DNA of 32,435 nucleotides. Origin: Chloroflexota bacterium. Its GTDB lineage: Bacteria > Chloroflexota > Limnocylindria > QHBO01. Of this stretch, positions 18,992 through 27,654 are shown in pieces. A program made the position numbers and the translations under genes. The notes beneath the pieces were generated by a model that saw only the letters and a program-made list of their open reading frames with translations, was not told where the DNA came from and searched no databases. Position 1 is the stretch's first letter. Each line of letters opens with the position of its first letter. The stretch spans positions 1 to 32,435 of the forward strand of contig VBKA01000069.1 in the NCBI GenBank assembly GCA_005879815.1. Reading direction: 5' to 3'.

Positions 18992-19975
18992 GTGTCCGAT
19001 CCGGAGCCGATCCGCTTTCGCGCCGGCGACCTGACGCTGGCCGGCGAGCTGGTCCTCCCGGATCGTGCGCCGACGGATTCCCGCCGCCAGATCCCATGGG
19101 TGCTCCTGTTGCCTTCGTGGCTGCCTCGGGATCGCGACGGCGCCTTCGACGATGGTGCGCATCCGGAGTGGTTCGGCGTCGGACCGATGGCGCCGCATCG
19201 GCCGGCCCTCCTGCGCCGCCTGGCCGGGGCGCTGGCGGAGACCGGGGTGGCGTCCTTCCGCTACGACCCACGCGGCTGCGGGGAGTCGGAGGGCGATTGG
19301 CCGGCGGGCGACCTTTTCACGCGTATCGACGACGCGCGCGATGCGCTCGGTGCGATGCGGTCGCGCCGCGAGCTGGACCTTGCGCGGACGGGGATCATCG
19401 GCCACGGCGAGGGCGCAGTGATCGCCTTATCGGTGGCGATCGCCGATCCGGCGGTCGGCGCCCTGACGCTGATCGGCGCACCGGCCCGCAGCCTGCGCGA
19501 CCTGTTGCGTCGAGGCGCGGCCGCTCGCGCGCGGAGCGGAACGGACCGGGAGCATCCATTGGTTGCCGCCCTGGATCGTTGGTCAGAGGAGCTGATCGAG
19601 CGCGCCGAACGCCGCGAGCTGGAGCTCATCCTGCGCCTGCCCGGAGCGGGTCGGGAACGGGTGACGCTCAACCTGGCCGCCTGGGAGCAGGGATTTCACA
19701 CGCCGGCGATCGCCCTGGCCACAATGCTGCATCGGTCGGTCAATCTGGTGCACGGCGCCGCTGACGCATGGAGCCACCCCGACGAGTCGCGCCTTCTGGA
19801 GTTCGTCCTCGCCGGCGCGGGAAACCGCGCCGAGCTGCGCCCCATCGCCGAGGCCGGACATGACCTGACAGAGGCGCCTGAACGGGTCATTGCAGAGATT
19901 GCCGAGGACCTCGCCGGCCGCCTCGTGACACGGCCGCTGCCCGCGGTCCTGCTGGCGATCCAGGAGATGGGCTGA
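18992..19975 (+). CDS. Alpha/beta hydrolase family protein
   Basis: GVASFRYDPRGCGESEGDW, nucleophile elbow GHGEGA, late His in AEAGHDLT. GTG start (VSDPEPIRF) divergent from the oxidoreductase. Confidence 0.82.
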   Translation: MSDPEPIRFRAGDLTLAGELVLPDRAPTDSRRQIPWVLLLPSWLPRDRDGAFDDGAHPEWFGVGPMAPHRPALLRRLAGALAETGVASFRYDPRGCGESEGDWPAGDLFTRIDDARDALGAMRSRRELDLARTGIIGHGEGAVIALSVAIADPAVGALTLIGAPARSLRDLLRRGAAARARSGTDREHPLVAALDRWSEELIERAERRELELILRLPGAGRERVTLNLAAWEQGFHTPAIALATMLHRSVNLVHGAADAWSHPDESRLLEFVLAGAGNRAELRPIAEAGHDLTEAPERVIAEIAEDLAGRLVTRPLPAVLLAIQEMG

Positions 19976-19976
19976 G

Positions 19977-20471
19977 GTGACGTACGATTCGCCGGTGACT
20001 CGGCCGCAAACCGGGGAGGTTGCCCCGCGCTTCAGCCTGACCGCCGACGATGGCGCGGTTGTGAGCAGCGACCTCCTGGCTGGCCGGCGTTACGTGCTCT
20101 ATTTCTACCCGAAGGACGACACCCCTGGCTGCATGACGCAGGCCTGCTCACTGCGCGACAGCTGGAGCCGCGTCACGGACACAGGCATTCAGCTCTTCGG
20201 CGTCTCGCCCGATTCGGTGAAGAGCCACGTCAGGTTCCGGGACAAGTATCGGCTGCCGTACCGGCTCCTCTCCGACGAGGGCCATTCCGTGGCAGAGGCG
20301 TTCGGCGTCTGGATCGAGAAGACCCTCGCCGGTCGGACCTATCACGGCAACGAGCGCACCACCTTCGTGATCGGTCCTGACGGTCGGGTCGAGGCGGTCC
20401 TTCCGCGCGTCAAGCCCGACGAGCACGTGGATCTCCTCCTCGGCGCTCTCGCGGGGGGCGTGCCCGGATGA
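19977..20471 (+). CDS. bcp: Bcp-type thiol peroxiredoxin
   Basis: YFYPKDDTPGCMTQACSLRD with peroxidatic Cys and a second Cys 5 residues later; GVSPDSVKSHVRFRDKYRLPYRLLSDEG. Confidence 0.93.
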   Translation: MTYDSPVTRPQTGEVAPRFSLTADDGAVVSSDLLAGRRYVLYFYPKDDTPGCMTQACSLRDSWSRVTDTGIQLFGVSPDSVKSHVRFRDKYRLPYRLLSDEGHSVAEAFGVWIEKTLAGRTYHGNERTTFVIGPDGRVEAVLPRVKPDEHVDLLLGALAGGVPG

Positions 20472-20614
20472 TCTGGGTCGCCATCGCCGTTGCACTGGTG
20501 CTCTGGCTGGCCGGCCTGTTGGCGAACCTTGGCCCGCTCGTCAACCTCCTCCTGGTGGCGGCGGCAATCCTGTTGGTGGCGCAGGTGGTCAACGAGCGCG
20601 ACCGGCGCGTCTGA
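20468..20614 (+). CDS. 48-aa single/double TM small membrane protein
   Basis: ATG overlaps the bcp stop (ATGA). Translation MIWVAIAVALVLWLAGLLANLGPLVNLLLVAAAILLVAQVVNERDRRV. Not in the supplied ORF list. Confidence 0.65.
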   Translation: MIWVAIAVALVLWLAGLLANLGPLVNLLLVAAAILLVAQVVNERDRRV

Positions 20615-20696
20615 GCCCTTCGCGTCGGCTGGCACGGCTCGTGCATCTCATCACCTCGACGGCACTCGGGGTGTGCCGATGGAAAGGAGGAACGCG

Positions 20697-20843
20697 ATGC
20701 TCTGGACGATCATCGTCGTCCTGCTCGTCCTCTGGCTGCTTGGCCTGATCGGCGGTATCGGGGCGGGTTTCATTCACCTGCTGCTCGTGCTTGCCCTGAT
20801 CGTGCTGGTCTTCCAATTGCTGAGTGGACGGAGCGTTGCCTGA
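20697..20843 (+). CDS. 48-aa small membrane protein, DUF5670/lmo0937-like
   Basis: Strong SD (ggaaaggagg) 5-7 nt before ATG. Translation MLWTIIVVLLVLWLLGLIGGIGAGFIHLLLVLALIVLVFQLLSGRSVA. The listed 117-aa ORF merely extends this frame upstream. Confidence 0.8.
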   Translation: MLWTIIVVLLVLWLLGLIGGIGAGFIHLLLVLALIVLVFQLLSGRSVA

Positions 20844-20869
20844 CGCAGCTTCAGCCTCATGACTGAATA

Positions 20870-20893
20870 GAAGCCGCCCGGATGGGCGGCTTC
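20870..20893 (+). terminator. Perfect 10-bp hairpin, candidate terminator without a strong U-tract
   Basis: gaagccgccc-ggat-gggcggcttc, 27 nt after the small membrane protein stop. Confidence 0.6.
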
Positions 20894-20952
20894 GCTGCGT
20901 CGTGTGACAGTCAACCTGTCATGTCGATCGGCTACCCTTCCGGCCGATCGGT

Positions 20953-22044
20953 ATGAAGCTGCTGCACTTCGCGGACCTCCACCTTGACGCGCCATTCGCG
21001 TGGGCGTCACTGGAAGGGGCACGGCTGCGGCGACGCAATCGACGCCAGGCGCTGACCCGCATCCTGGAGCTCGCCTCCATCGAAGGGTGCGACGCGATCC
21101 TGGCGGCCGGCGACCTCTTCGAGCTGGATCGCGTTCGGCCCGATACCCTCGAGTTCCTGCGGTCTGCCTTTGCCGAGGTCGGGATCCCGGTCTATGTGGC
21201 GCCCGGGAACCACGACTGGCTCTCGCCGCGCAGTCCGTATCGCACCGTCCGATGGTCCCCGAACGTCCACATCTTCGCCAATGACCAGCTCGAACCCGTG
21301 ACCCTCCAGGATGGACTGACGCTGTGGGGTGCGGCCCATCGTGCGCCTGCCAACACGGCGAGCTTCTTCGCCGGCTTCCGCCCGGGACGTGGCGGGACGC
21401 ACATTGCCGTCGCGCACGCGTCGGAGCGCACGGCCCTCCCGTGGCAGGAGCCCGGCAAGCAGCCCCACGCGCCATTCGAGGCCGCCGAGCTCGTGGAGGC
21501 GGGACTGAATCACGCCTTCCTCGGGCACTATCACGTCCCGCGCGACGCGGAGCGGTATACCTACCCAGGCAACCCGGACCCGCTCGAGTTCGGCGAGACG
21601 GGACAGCGCGGCGCCGTTCTCGTGACGCTGTCGGCGGATGGCACCATCGGTCGCGAGCGACGATCCGTGGCCGTCTCCGAAATCCACGACCTGACGGTCA
21701 CCCTGCATGGGGCCTCCCATGGAGGTGAGGTCGCGCAGGCTGTCGCGCGGGCGCTTTCGGGACTGAATGGCTTCGTCCGGTTGACGCTTGCCGGGGAGGT
21801 TGCGGCCAGTCTCGAGCTTGACCTGACCGATCTGCGCCGGCTCGGAGCTCACCTGGATGGGCTGGCGCTGCGCATTGGCGAGCTCAGGACTGGCTACGAC
21901 CTGGGGGAGATCGAACGAGAGACCACCGTCCGCGGTCACTTTGCCCGCTCCGCATCCGGAATCGAGGATCCCGACCTTCGGCGTCGCGTGCTGTTGACTG
22001 GCCTGCGCGCGCTCGAGGGGCGCGGAGACCTGGAGGTCGCCTGA
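20953..22044 (+). CDS. SbcD/Mre11/YhaO-type metallophosphoesterase (DNA repair exonuclease)
   Basis: MKLLHFADLHLDAPF, AAGDLFE, VYVAPGNHDW, FLGHYHVPR metallophosphoesterase motifs. Confidence 0.92.
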   Translation: MKLLHFADLHLDAPFAWASLEGARLRRRNRRQALTRILELASIEGCDAILAAGDLFELDRVRPDTLEFLRSAFAEVGIPVYVAPGNHDWLSPRSPYRTVRWSPNVHIFANDQLEPVTLQDGLTLWGAAHRAPANTASFFAGFRPGRGGTHIAVAHASERTALPWQEPGKQPHAPFEAAELVEAGLNHAFLGHYHVPRDAERYTYPGNPDPLEFGETGQRGAVLVTLSADGTIGRERRSVAVSEIHDLTVTLHGASHGGEVAQAVARALSGLNGFVRLTLAGEVAASLELDLTDLRRLGAHLDGLALRIGELRTGYDLGEIERETTVRGHFARSASGIEDPDLRRRVLLTGLRALEGRGDLEVA

Positions 22045-22045
22045 C

Positions 22046-24604
22046 ATGCGCGTCACGCACGTGGTTGCGCGCGCCTTCGGCCCCTTTCACGGTGAACGGC
22101 TCGAACTGGCCCCGGGCATGACGGTGGTGACCGGTCCTAACGAATCGGGAAAGTCGAGCTGGCACGCGGCCTTGCGGCTGGCGCTCACCGGGCTGCGACG
22201 CGGTCGCGGACGTGCGACCGCTGCAGACGCGGCCCTCTCCGCGCAGCACCGTCCCTGGGACACGCCCGACGAATGGGAGGTCGAAGCCGGGCTCGTCCTG
22301 AATGATGGTCGTGCCATCGAGCTGCGCCAGGATCTCGAAGGAAAGGTGGCCTGCAGCGCCCTCGACGTCGGGCTGGGCCGGGACGTCTCGAACGAGATTC
22401 TCGACGGAACGCCGGATGCGTCTCGGTGGCTTGGGCTGGATCGGGAAGCCTTCGCCGCCACGGTCTCCGTCAGCCAGGCGCAGATCATGGGCGTCACCGA
22501 CGCGGCGGGTGGGCTCCAGGAGCAGATGCAGCGGGCTGCGGCGACGCGGGGCACGGATGCGACGGCCGCTGAGGCTATCGAACGTCTGGCCGACTTCCGG
22601 CGAGATGCCGTCGGCGCGGACAGTGCCAACGCCAAGGGTCCATTGCGCCTCGCGAGGGTCAGGCTCGCCACCGCCCTCGAGCACCGCGACGCGGCGCAGG
22701 CCAGGCACGCCGAGCATCTTGCGGAGCGAGCCCGCGTCGAGGAGTCAGCGCGAACGGTGAAAGAGGCCAACCTGCAGCTCGATCTTGCCCTCGCCGCTCA
22801 AGCTCGGTATCTTGCTGCGGAGAGCGATCGACGAGCCACCCGCGCTTCGGGATTGGCCAGTCGATACCCACAACGGCCAACCCTCCTCTCACGCGAAGGA
22901 GGCGCTGACCTCGTGGTGGCGGCGATCACCGCCTGGGAGCGACGTCCCGCCTCCCCGGAGCTGGTCGGCCCACCGAGCGCAGTGCTCGCGGCCGACCTGC
23001 AGGCGCTGCCGCCTCCGCCGGACGGCGACGTCGCGCCCCATCCACACGTCACCGATGCGCTGCGCGACCTCGACCTTGCCCAAGAGGCGAACCGGCTCAT
23101 GGGCCAGTCCCCAACACCGGATACGCAGGTCCAAACCGACGACCGCCGCGCCGCCCACTCGCTGGTCGTGCCTTCCGCCCTCATTGCTGGCGGTCTGCTG
23201 CTGGCGTGGATGGGACAGCCCTTGCCGGCCGTGGCATGCGTGGCCTCGGGCCTGGTCGCCGCGACGTGGGGCGTCGCCCGTATGCTTGGCGGCCGTGCCC
23301 AGGTCGCGGCGCGCGACAGGCAGGACGCGGCATTCTGGGAAGCGCGACGGCGCGAGCTCGACGAGCGTCTGATCGCCGCGCGCGAGCTCCTCCTGGGCAT
23401 GCTGGCCGAGCGCGGTGCCGTCAGCGGGGGCGACGCGTGGTCTGCCTGGCTGGACTATCGTTCCAGCTGCGAGAGGCGTGCCGAGCAGGCGGCGGCCTCG
23501 GCCACCCGTGAGTCGCTCGGCGCGCAGCTGGCCGCTCGGAGGCTCGCCGAGGCGTCGTTGGCCGCGAGCAGGCAGGCCGTTGACGAAGCCATGCGCGCGC
23601 TACGCGAGGCGGCCGACGCGGTTGGAGTTCCACATGTCGGGGCGGATCCCCCGCAGATTTGCGAAGCGCTGCGGCGCTGGCAGCAGGAGCAGGCATCGGC
23701 GCTGCGGGCAAGCCGGACGGCGGTCGAGGAATGGCACGAGCTGGAAACGCTGCTCGGCGGGGGGACCCTATCTGACCTCTTGAACGATGCGGTGCGGCGC
23801 GCGGAGATCGCCACGCGGCTGGAGGCCGCAGTGGCGCCCGCATCGGCGAGCCTTCCACCAGGTCCCGACCTCGAGGGAGTCATCGACGAGCGGCGTCGTA
23901 GCCTGGCCGCGGCCGAGGCGGAAGCGGCTGAGTTTCGGGGAGCATTGGATTCGAGCGCTCGATCCCTCCCCGACGTCGCCGAGGCAGAGGAGGCAGTGAC
24001 GGCTGCCGCGGAGGAGCTGGCCGGCGTGGAATCCACGGCGCGGACGATCGACGAGACCCTTCGACTCCTGCGACTCGCGCAGGAGCGTGTGCATCGCGAC
24101 CTGGCGCCGATCCTCGCGGATGCCGTGCGCCGGTGGCTCCCCACCGTCAGCGGCGGAGCCTACCTGGACGTCAGCGTCGATCCCGCCGACCTGGCGATCC
24201 AGGTCAAGGAGACGCGGACGGGCATCTGGCGAGAAGCCAGGCTGCTCTCCGAAGGCACGCGTGAGCAGGTCTACCTGCTGCTGCGGGTGGCCATGGCTCA
24301 GCACCTGGTCACCACCGACGAGACCGCGCCTCTCATCCTCGACGAGGTCACAGCCCAGGCGGACGGCGAGCGACGTTCGGCGCTCCTCTCGGTCCTGCAC
24401 GCATTGAGTGCCGAGCGACAGGTCATCCTCTTCAGTCACGACGCCGAAGTCGCCGCGTGGGCAGAGCGTTCCCTCGCCGGACCTCAGGACCGGCTCGTTC
24501 GGCTTCCCTCGATGACGCGGCCGTCGATGGCCTCCGTTGAGGGGGAGCGCACGAGCATTGCGATCGCGAACGGCCTCGCGGCGGAGCCCGCACGGCTGGT
24601 CTGA
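22046..24604 (+). CDS. SbcC/Rad50/YhaN-like AAA ATPase with internal TM hairpin
   Basis: Walker A GPNESGKSS, C-terminal LSEGTREQVYLLLRVAMAQHL and LILDEVTAQAD, long heptad-like arms, hydrophobic segment VVPSALIAGGLLLAWMGQPLPAVACVASGLVAATWGV. Immediately follows SbcD. Confidence 0.88.
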   Translation: MRVTHVVARAFGPFHGERLELAPGMTVVTGPNESGKSSWHAALRLALTGLRRGRGRATAADAALSAQHRPWDTPDEWEVEAGLVLNDGRAIELRQDLEGKVACSALDVGLGRDVSNEILDGTPDASRWLGLDREAFAATVSVSQAQIMGVTDAAGGLQEQMQRAAATRGTDATAAEAIERLADFRRDAVGADSANAKGPLRLARVRLATALEHRDAAQARHAEHLAERARVEESARTVKEANLQLDLALAAQARYLAAESDRRATRASGLASRYPQRPTLLSREGGADLVVAAITAWERRPASPELVGPPSAVLAADLQALPPPPDGDVAPHPHVTDALRDLDLAQEANRLMGQSPTPDTQVQTDDRRAAHSLVVPSALIAGGLLLAWMGQPLPAVACVASGLVAATWGVARMLGGRAQVAARDRQDAAFWEARRRELDERLIAARELLLGMLAERGAVSGGDAWSAWLDYRSSCERRAEQAAASATRESLGAQLAARRLAEASLAASRQAVDEAMRALREAADAVGVPHVGADPPQICEALRRWQQEQASALRASRTAVEEWHELETLLGGGTLSDLLNDAVRRAEIATRLEAAVAPASASLPPGPDLEGVIDERRRSLAAAEAEAAEFRGALDSSARSLPDVAEAEEAVTAAAEELAGVESTARTIDETLRLLRLAQERVHRDLAPILADAVRRWLPTVSGGAYLDVSVDPADLAIQVKETRTGIWREARLLSEGTREQVYLLLRVAMAQHLVTTDETAPLILDEVTAQADGERRSALLSVLHALSAERQVILFSHDAEVAAWAERSLAGPQDRLVRLPSMTRPSMASVEGERTSIAIANGLAAEPARLV

Positions 24605-24710
24605 TACAGGGTCGGAGAGAGGGCAGCGATCCGCTGCTACGATGGCTCGGCCCAAAGTCGCTCCGCTCCATCAGCGCATGCCTTCATCAACGACCCGGCT
24701 CACCTGACCG

Positions 24711-25430
24711 ATGGCGATCGACCGATTGCCCGCTCCCGAGCGGGTGCTCGTCGTCGCCGCCCACCCGGATGACATCGAGTTCGGGGCCGCGGGAACGGTG
24801 GCGCGTTGGGTCGATGGCGGCGCCCAGGTTCGGTATCTCCTCGTGACACGCGGCGACAAGGGCAGCGACGACCCATCTGTCGATCCACGAGAGCTTGGCG
24901 AACGGCGCACGGGGGAGCAGCGCGCGGCGGCCGCTGAGATTGGCGTGTCAGGCGTCGATTTCCTGGATGAGCCAGACGGCCAGGTAGAGCCCAGCCTGCC
25001 GCTCCGGGAACGAATCACGTACGCGATCCGCCGGTTCCAACCCGAAATCGTGATGGGCCACGATCCCACCGTGCTCTTCGTCAACAACGAATGGGTGAAC
25101 CATCCCGATCATCGCGCGGTGGGCATGGTCACCGTGGACGCCGTCTTTCCCACCGCTCGCGATCCACTCAACTTCCGGGAGCACATCGACGCCGGACTCC
25201 AGCCCTGGAAGGTGGCAGAGATGTTCCTGTGGAGCACGAACGAGGCGAACCAGCTGGTCGACATCGGGGGCACGCTCGACCGCAAGATCGCCGCGCTGCG
25301 CTGCCACGAGAGCCAGTTCACGAGCTTCACCGAAACCGAGCGATGGCTTCGTCGCACGGCAGAGGAGCTCGGCGAGCGAGCCGGCTATCGAGCGGCCGAG
25401 GGGTTCCGGCGGGTAATGCTGGCGAGATGA
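24711..25430 (+). CDS. PIG-L/LmbE family deacetylase
   Basis: VLVVAAHPDDIEFGAAGTVARW (AHPDD motif), LVTRGDKGS, NHPDHRAVG. Confidence 0.93.
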   Translation: MAIDRLPAPERVLVVAAHPDDIEFGAAGTVARWVDGGAQVRYLLVTRGDKGSDDPSVDPRELGERRTGEQRAAAAEIGVSGVDFLDEPDGQVEPSLPLRERITYAIRRFQPEIVMGHDPTVLFVNNEWVNHPDHRAVGMVTVDAVFPTARDPLNFREHIDAGLQPWKVAEMFLWSTNEANQLVDIGGTLDRKIAALRCHESQFTSFTETERWLRRTAEELGERAGYRAAEGFRRVMLAR

Positions 25431-27523
25431 CGAGCCGTTGGGGGAGCCTCTTGGAAGGCCGCGCGCCAGGCACCGGAAAGCTCGCGATCCTGGCGCTCGC
25501 TGGATTCGTGACGCTCAGCGCCTGCTCCTCTGGACCGGCACCGACTCCGTACCCGACACCGGTTCCCACGCCGCCAGCCGCGGCCGCAAAGCTCACAGCC
25601 CAGCAATACCTGGCGGCCTGGGCGGCCGGCAACTTCGAGGCGATGTGGGACCTGCTCGCGCCCATCGACCAGGCTAGGGTCGGGCACGCTCGCTTCGTCG
25701 CACTCCATCGTCAGTTCGCCACACTCGTGCACGAGACCGGCCTGGTGGCGACCCCTGGCGACCCGCAGCCTGCCGCGCTGCCACCCGAGGCGCGCCTCCC
25801 CGCAGCTGTCGCCAGGGGTTCGCAGCAGCCCGGGGCCTCCAGTACGCCCGGCCTCTCCGGCGCGCCGAGCGCCTCTGAGACGCCCAGCGCCTCCGCCACG
25901 CCTGGCGTTTCGCCATCGGGCTCGGAGGAGTCGCTTGCCGCCGGCCCAGTGCCGGGAATGGCGGTGCCGGTCAGCCTCGCCTTCTCCACCGACCTGCTGG
26001 GCGAGATAAGCCTGCAACGCACGATGATGCTGGGTCAGGGCGCCTCCACGTGGCAGGTGCGCTGGAACCCGGAGCTGCTCTTCCCCGAACTGGGCAGCGA
26101 CGGCACTCTCGCATTGACCAGGCAGACCTCGCCTCGTGGCAGGATCGTGTCCCGCAATGGGACCGTGTTCGCCATGACCCGGCGCGATGGCATGCGCGTG
26201 TATCCGCAGGAGTCGCTGGCAGGCCAGGCCATCGGCTACGTCAGCAAGGTGACCGCGGAGGACCTCAAGACGCTCTCGGCCAAGGGTTACCTGCCAGGTG
26301 ACTGGGTCGGTCGCAGCGGGCTTGAGCACGGCGCTGAGGCGCTGCTTCGCGGGACGCCAGGCTTCAAGCTCCTCGCCGAACGACCCGGCATGGACCCCGT
26401 CACGGTCTTCCACACGCCTGTGATTCCCGGCGCAACGCTCACCATCAGCCTGCACCCGGACCTGCAGCGAGCCGCCGAGGCAGCCATGAGCCGCTATCCA
26501 CGGGTCGGCAACGCCGCGGTGGACCCGCGCACTGGCGAGGTCTGGGTGCTCGCCTCACTCCCGGCGTTCGACCCGAACGCGATGACCCTGGGCACGACCC
26601 TGCGCGGCTTCCCCCTCGCCAGGCCCGGCCAGGAGCAGATCATGGACAAGGCGGTCCTCGGCGCATATCCGACCGGTTCCTCGTTCAAGCCATTCACCCT
26701 TGGCGCCGCGCTGCAGACGAGGACCGTCACAACGGCGACGCGCATGCTCTGCCCCGGCACCTGGACGTACTCGGGATTCACCTTCAAGAACTGGATGCGC
26801 GAGTCCCTCGCCGGCTTCCGACCGTGGGTCGACACGATGGCGCTTAGCTGCAACACGACCTACATGCCGCTCAGCATCCTTGTGTACGAGCGAAACAGGA
26901 CCGCCCTGACCGATCTGCAGGCGAGCTTCGGCTACGGCCAGCCGACCGGGATCGCGTTCCTGGCTGAGAGCCCTGGCGTCCTCCCGGACGCCGCCTACTT
27001 CAAGACGCACAAGCGATGGACTGGGAAGTACTCCCCGTACGGGCCCTTCGACCAGATCCAGCTGGCGATCGGGCAGGGGTCATTCCTGGGTACGCCGCTC
27101 CAGCAGGCAATGGCCTACGCCGCATGGGGCAATCGAGGCACGCTCTGGCGCCCACGCATCGTCCTGAAGGCGACGCTGCCGAACGGGCAGGTCGTGTACC
27201 AGGGCAAGCCAACGGTGCATCGCAAGATCCCGCTCACGCGGCCGGTGATGGACTTCGTGGTCACCACGCTGCGCGCCGTGGTCACCTCGCCGCTCGGAAC
27301 GGCCACCAACGCCTTCGCCGGTTTTCCCATCGCCGCTGCCGGGAAGAGCGGCACGGCGGAGACGGGCGGGCCCGACCCCGACGCCTGGTTCCCGGCCTTC
27401 GCGCCCATGAACGGCCCGAGCATCGCGGTCGCCACCGTGGTGGTGACCGTGCCCCTGGGGACCGGGGGAGACTTTGCCGCGCCCATCACCCGGCGCGTGA
27501 TGGAGGCCTACTTCTTCCGTTGA
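25427..27523 (+). CDS. Lipoprotein penicillin-binding protein (NTF2-like MecA_N-type domain + transpeptidase)
   Basis: Lipobox LAGFVTLSAC; NTF2-like LTAQQYLAAWAAGNFEAMWDLL; transpeptidase SSFK (TGSSFKPF), SCN and KSGT motifs; ATGA overlap with the PIG-L gene. Confidence 0.9.
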   Translation: MTSRWGSLLEGRAPGTGKLAILALAGFVTLSACSSGPAPTPYPTPVPTPPAAAAKLTAQQYLAAWAAGNFEAMWDLLAPIDQARVGHARFVALHRQFATLVHETGLVATPGDPQPAALPPEARLPAAVARGSQQPGASSTPGLSGAPSASETPSASATPGVSPSGSEESLAAGPVPGMAVPVSLAFSTDLLGEISLQRTMMLGQGASTWQVRWNPELLFPELGSDGTLALTRQTSPRGRIVSRNGTVFAMTRRDGMRVYPQESLAGQAIGYVSKVTAEDLKTLSAKGYLPGDWVGRSGLEHGAEALLRGTPGFKLLAERPGMDPVTVFHTPVIPGATLTISLHPDLQRAAEAAMSRYPRVGNAAVDPRTGEVWVLASLPAFDPNAMTLGTTLRGFPLARPGQEQIMDKAVLGAYPTGSSFKPFTLGAALQTRTVTTATRMLCPGTWTYSGFTFKNWMRESLAGFRPWVDTMALSCNTTYMPLSILVYERNRTALTDLQASFGYGQPTGIAFLAESPGVLPDAAYFKTHKRWTGKYSPYGPFDQIQLAIGQGSFLGTPLQQAMAYAAWGNRGTLWRPRIVLKATLPNGQVVYQGKPTVHRKIPLTRPVMDFVVTTLRAVVTSPLGTATNAFAGFPIAAAGKSGTAETGGPDPDAWFPAFAPMNGPSIAVATVVVTVPLGTGGDFAAPITRRVMEAYFFR

Positions 27524-27654
27524 CGCGGCGCGCCCTTCTTTGACACGCCGAAGCGGCGAACGGTAGCATCGGCTCGCGGTGGCTCCTTGCGCGGCTCCTC
27601 GTCCGGCTCTCCAGGAAGCGCACCCCAACGTTCCCCTGGCACCCCGCCCAAACC

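Noticed and set aside
24605-24710. Possible small RNA or tRNA in the gap before the PIG-L gene
   Set aside because: No cloverleaf or T-loop consensus (GGTTCRA) and no strong hairpin found by eye.
25840-25930. Short-period repeats resembling a tandem repeat or CRISPR-like pattern
   Set aside because: Low-complexity coding sequence for a Ser/Pro/Ala linker in the PBP; no regular repeat-spacer structure.
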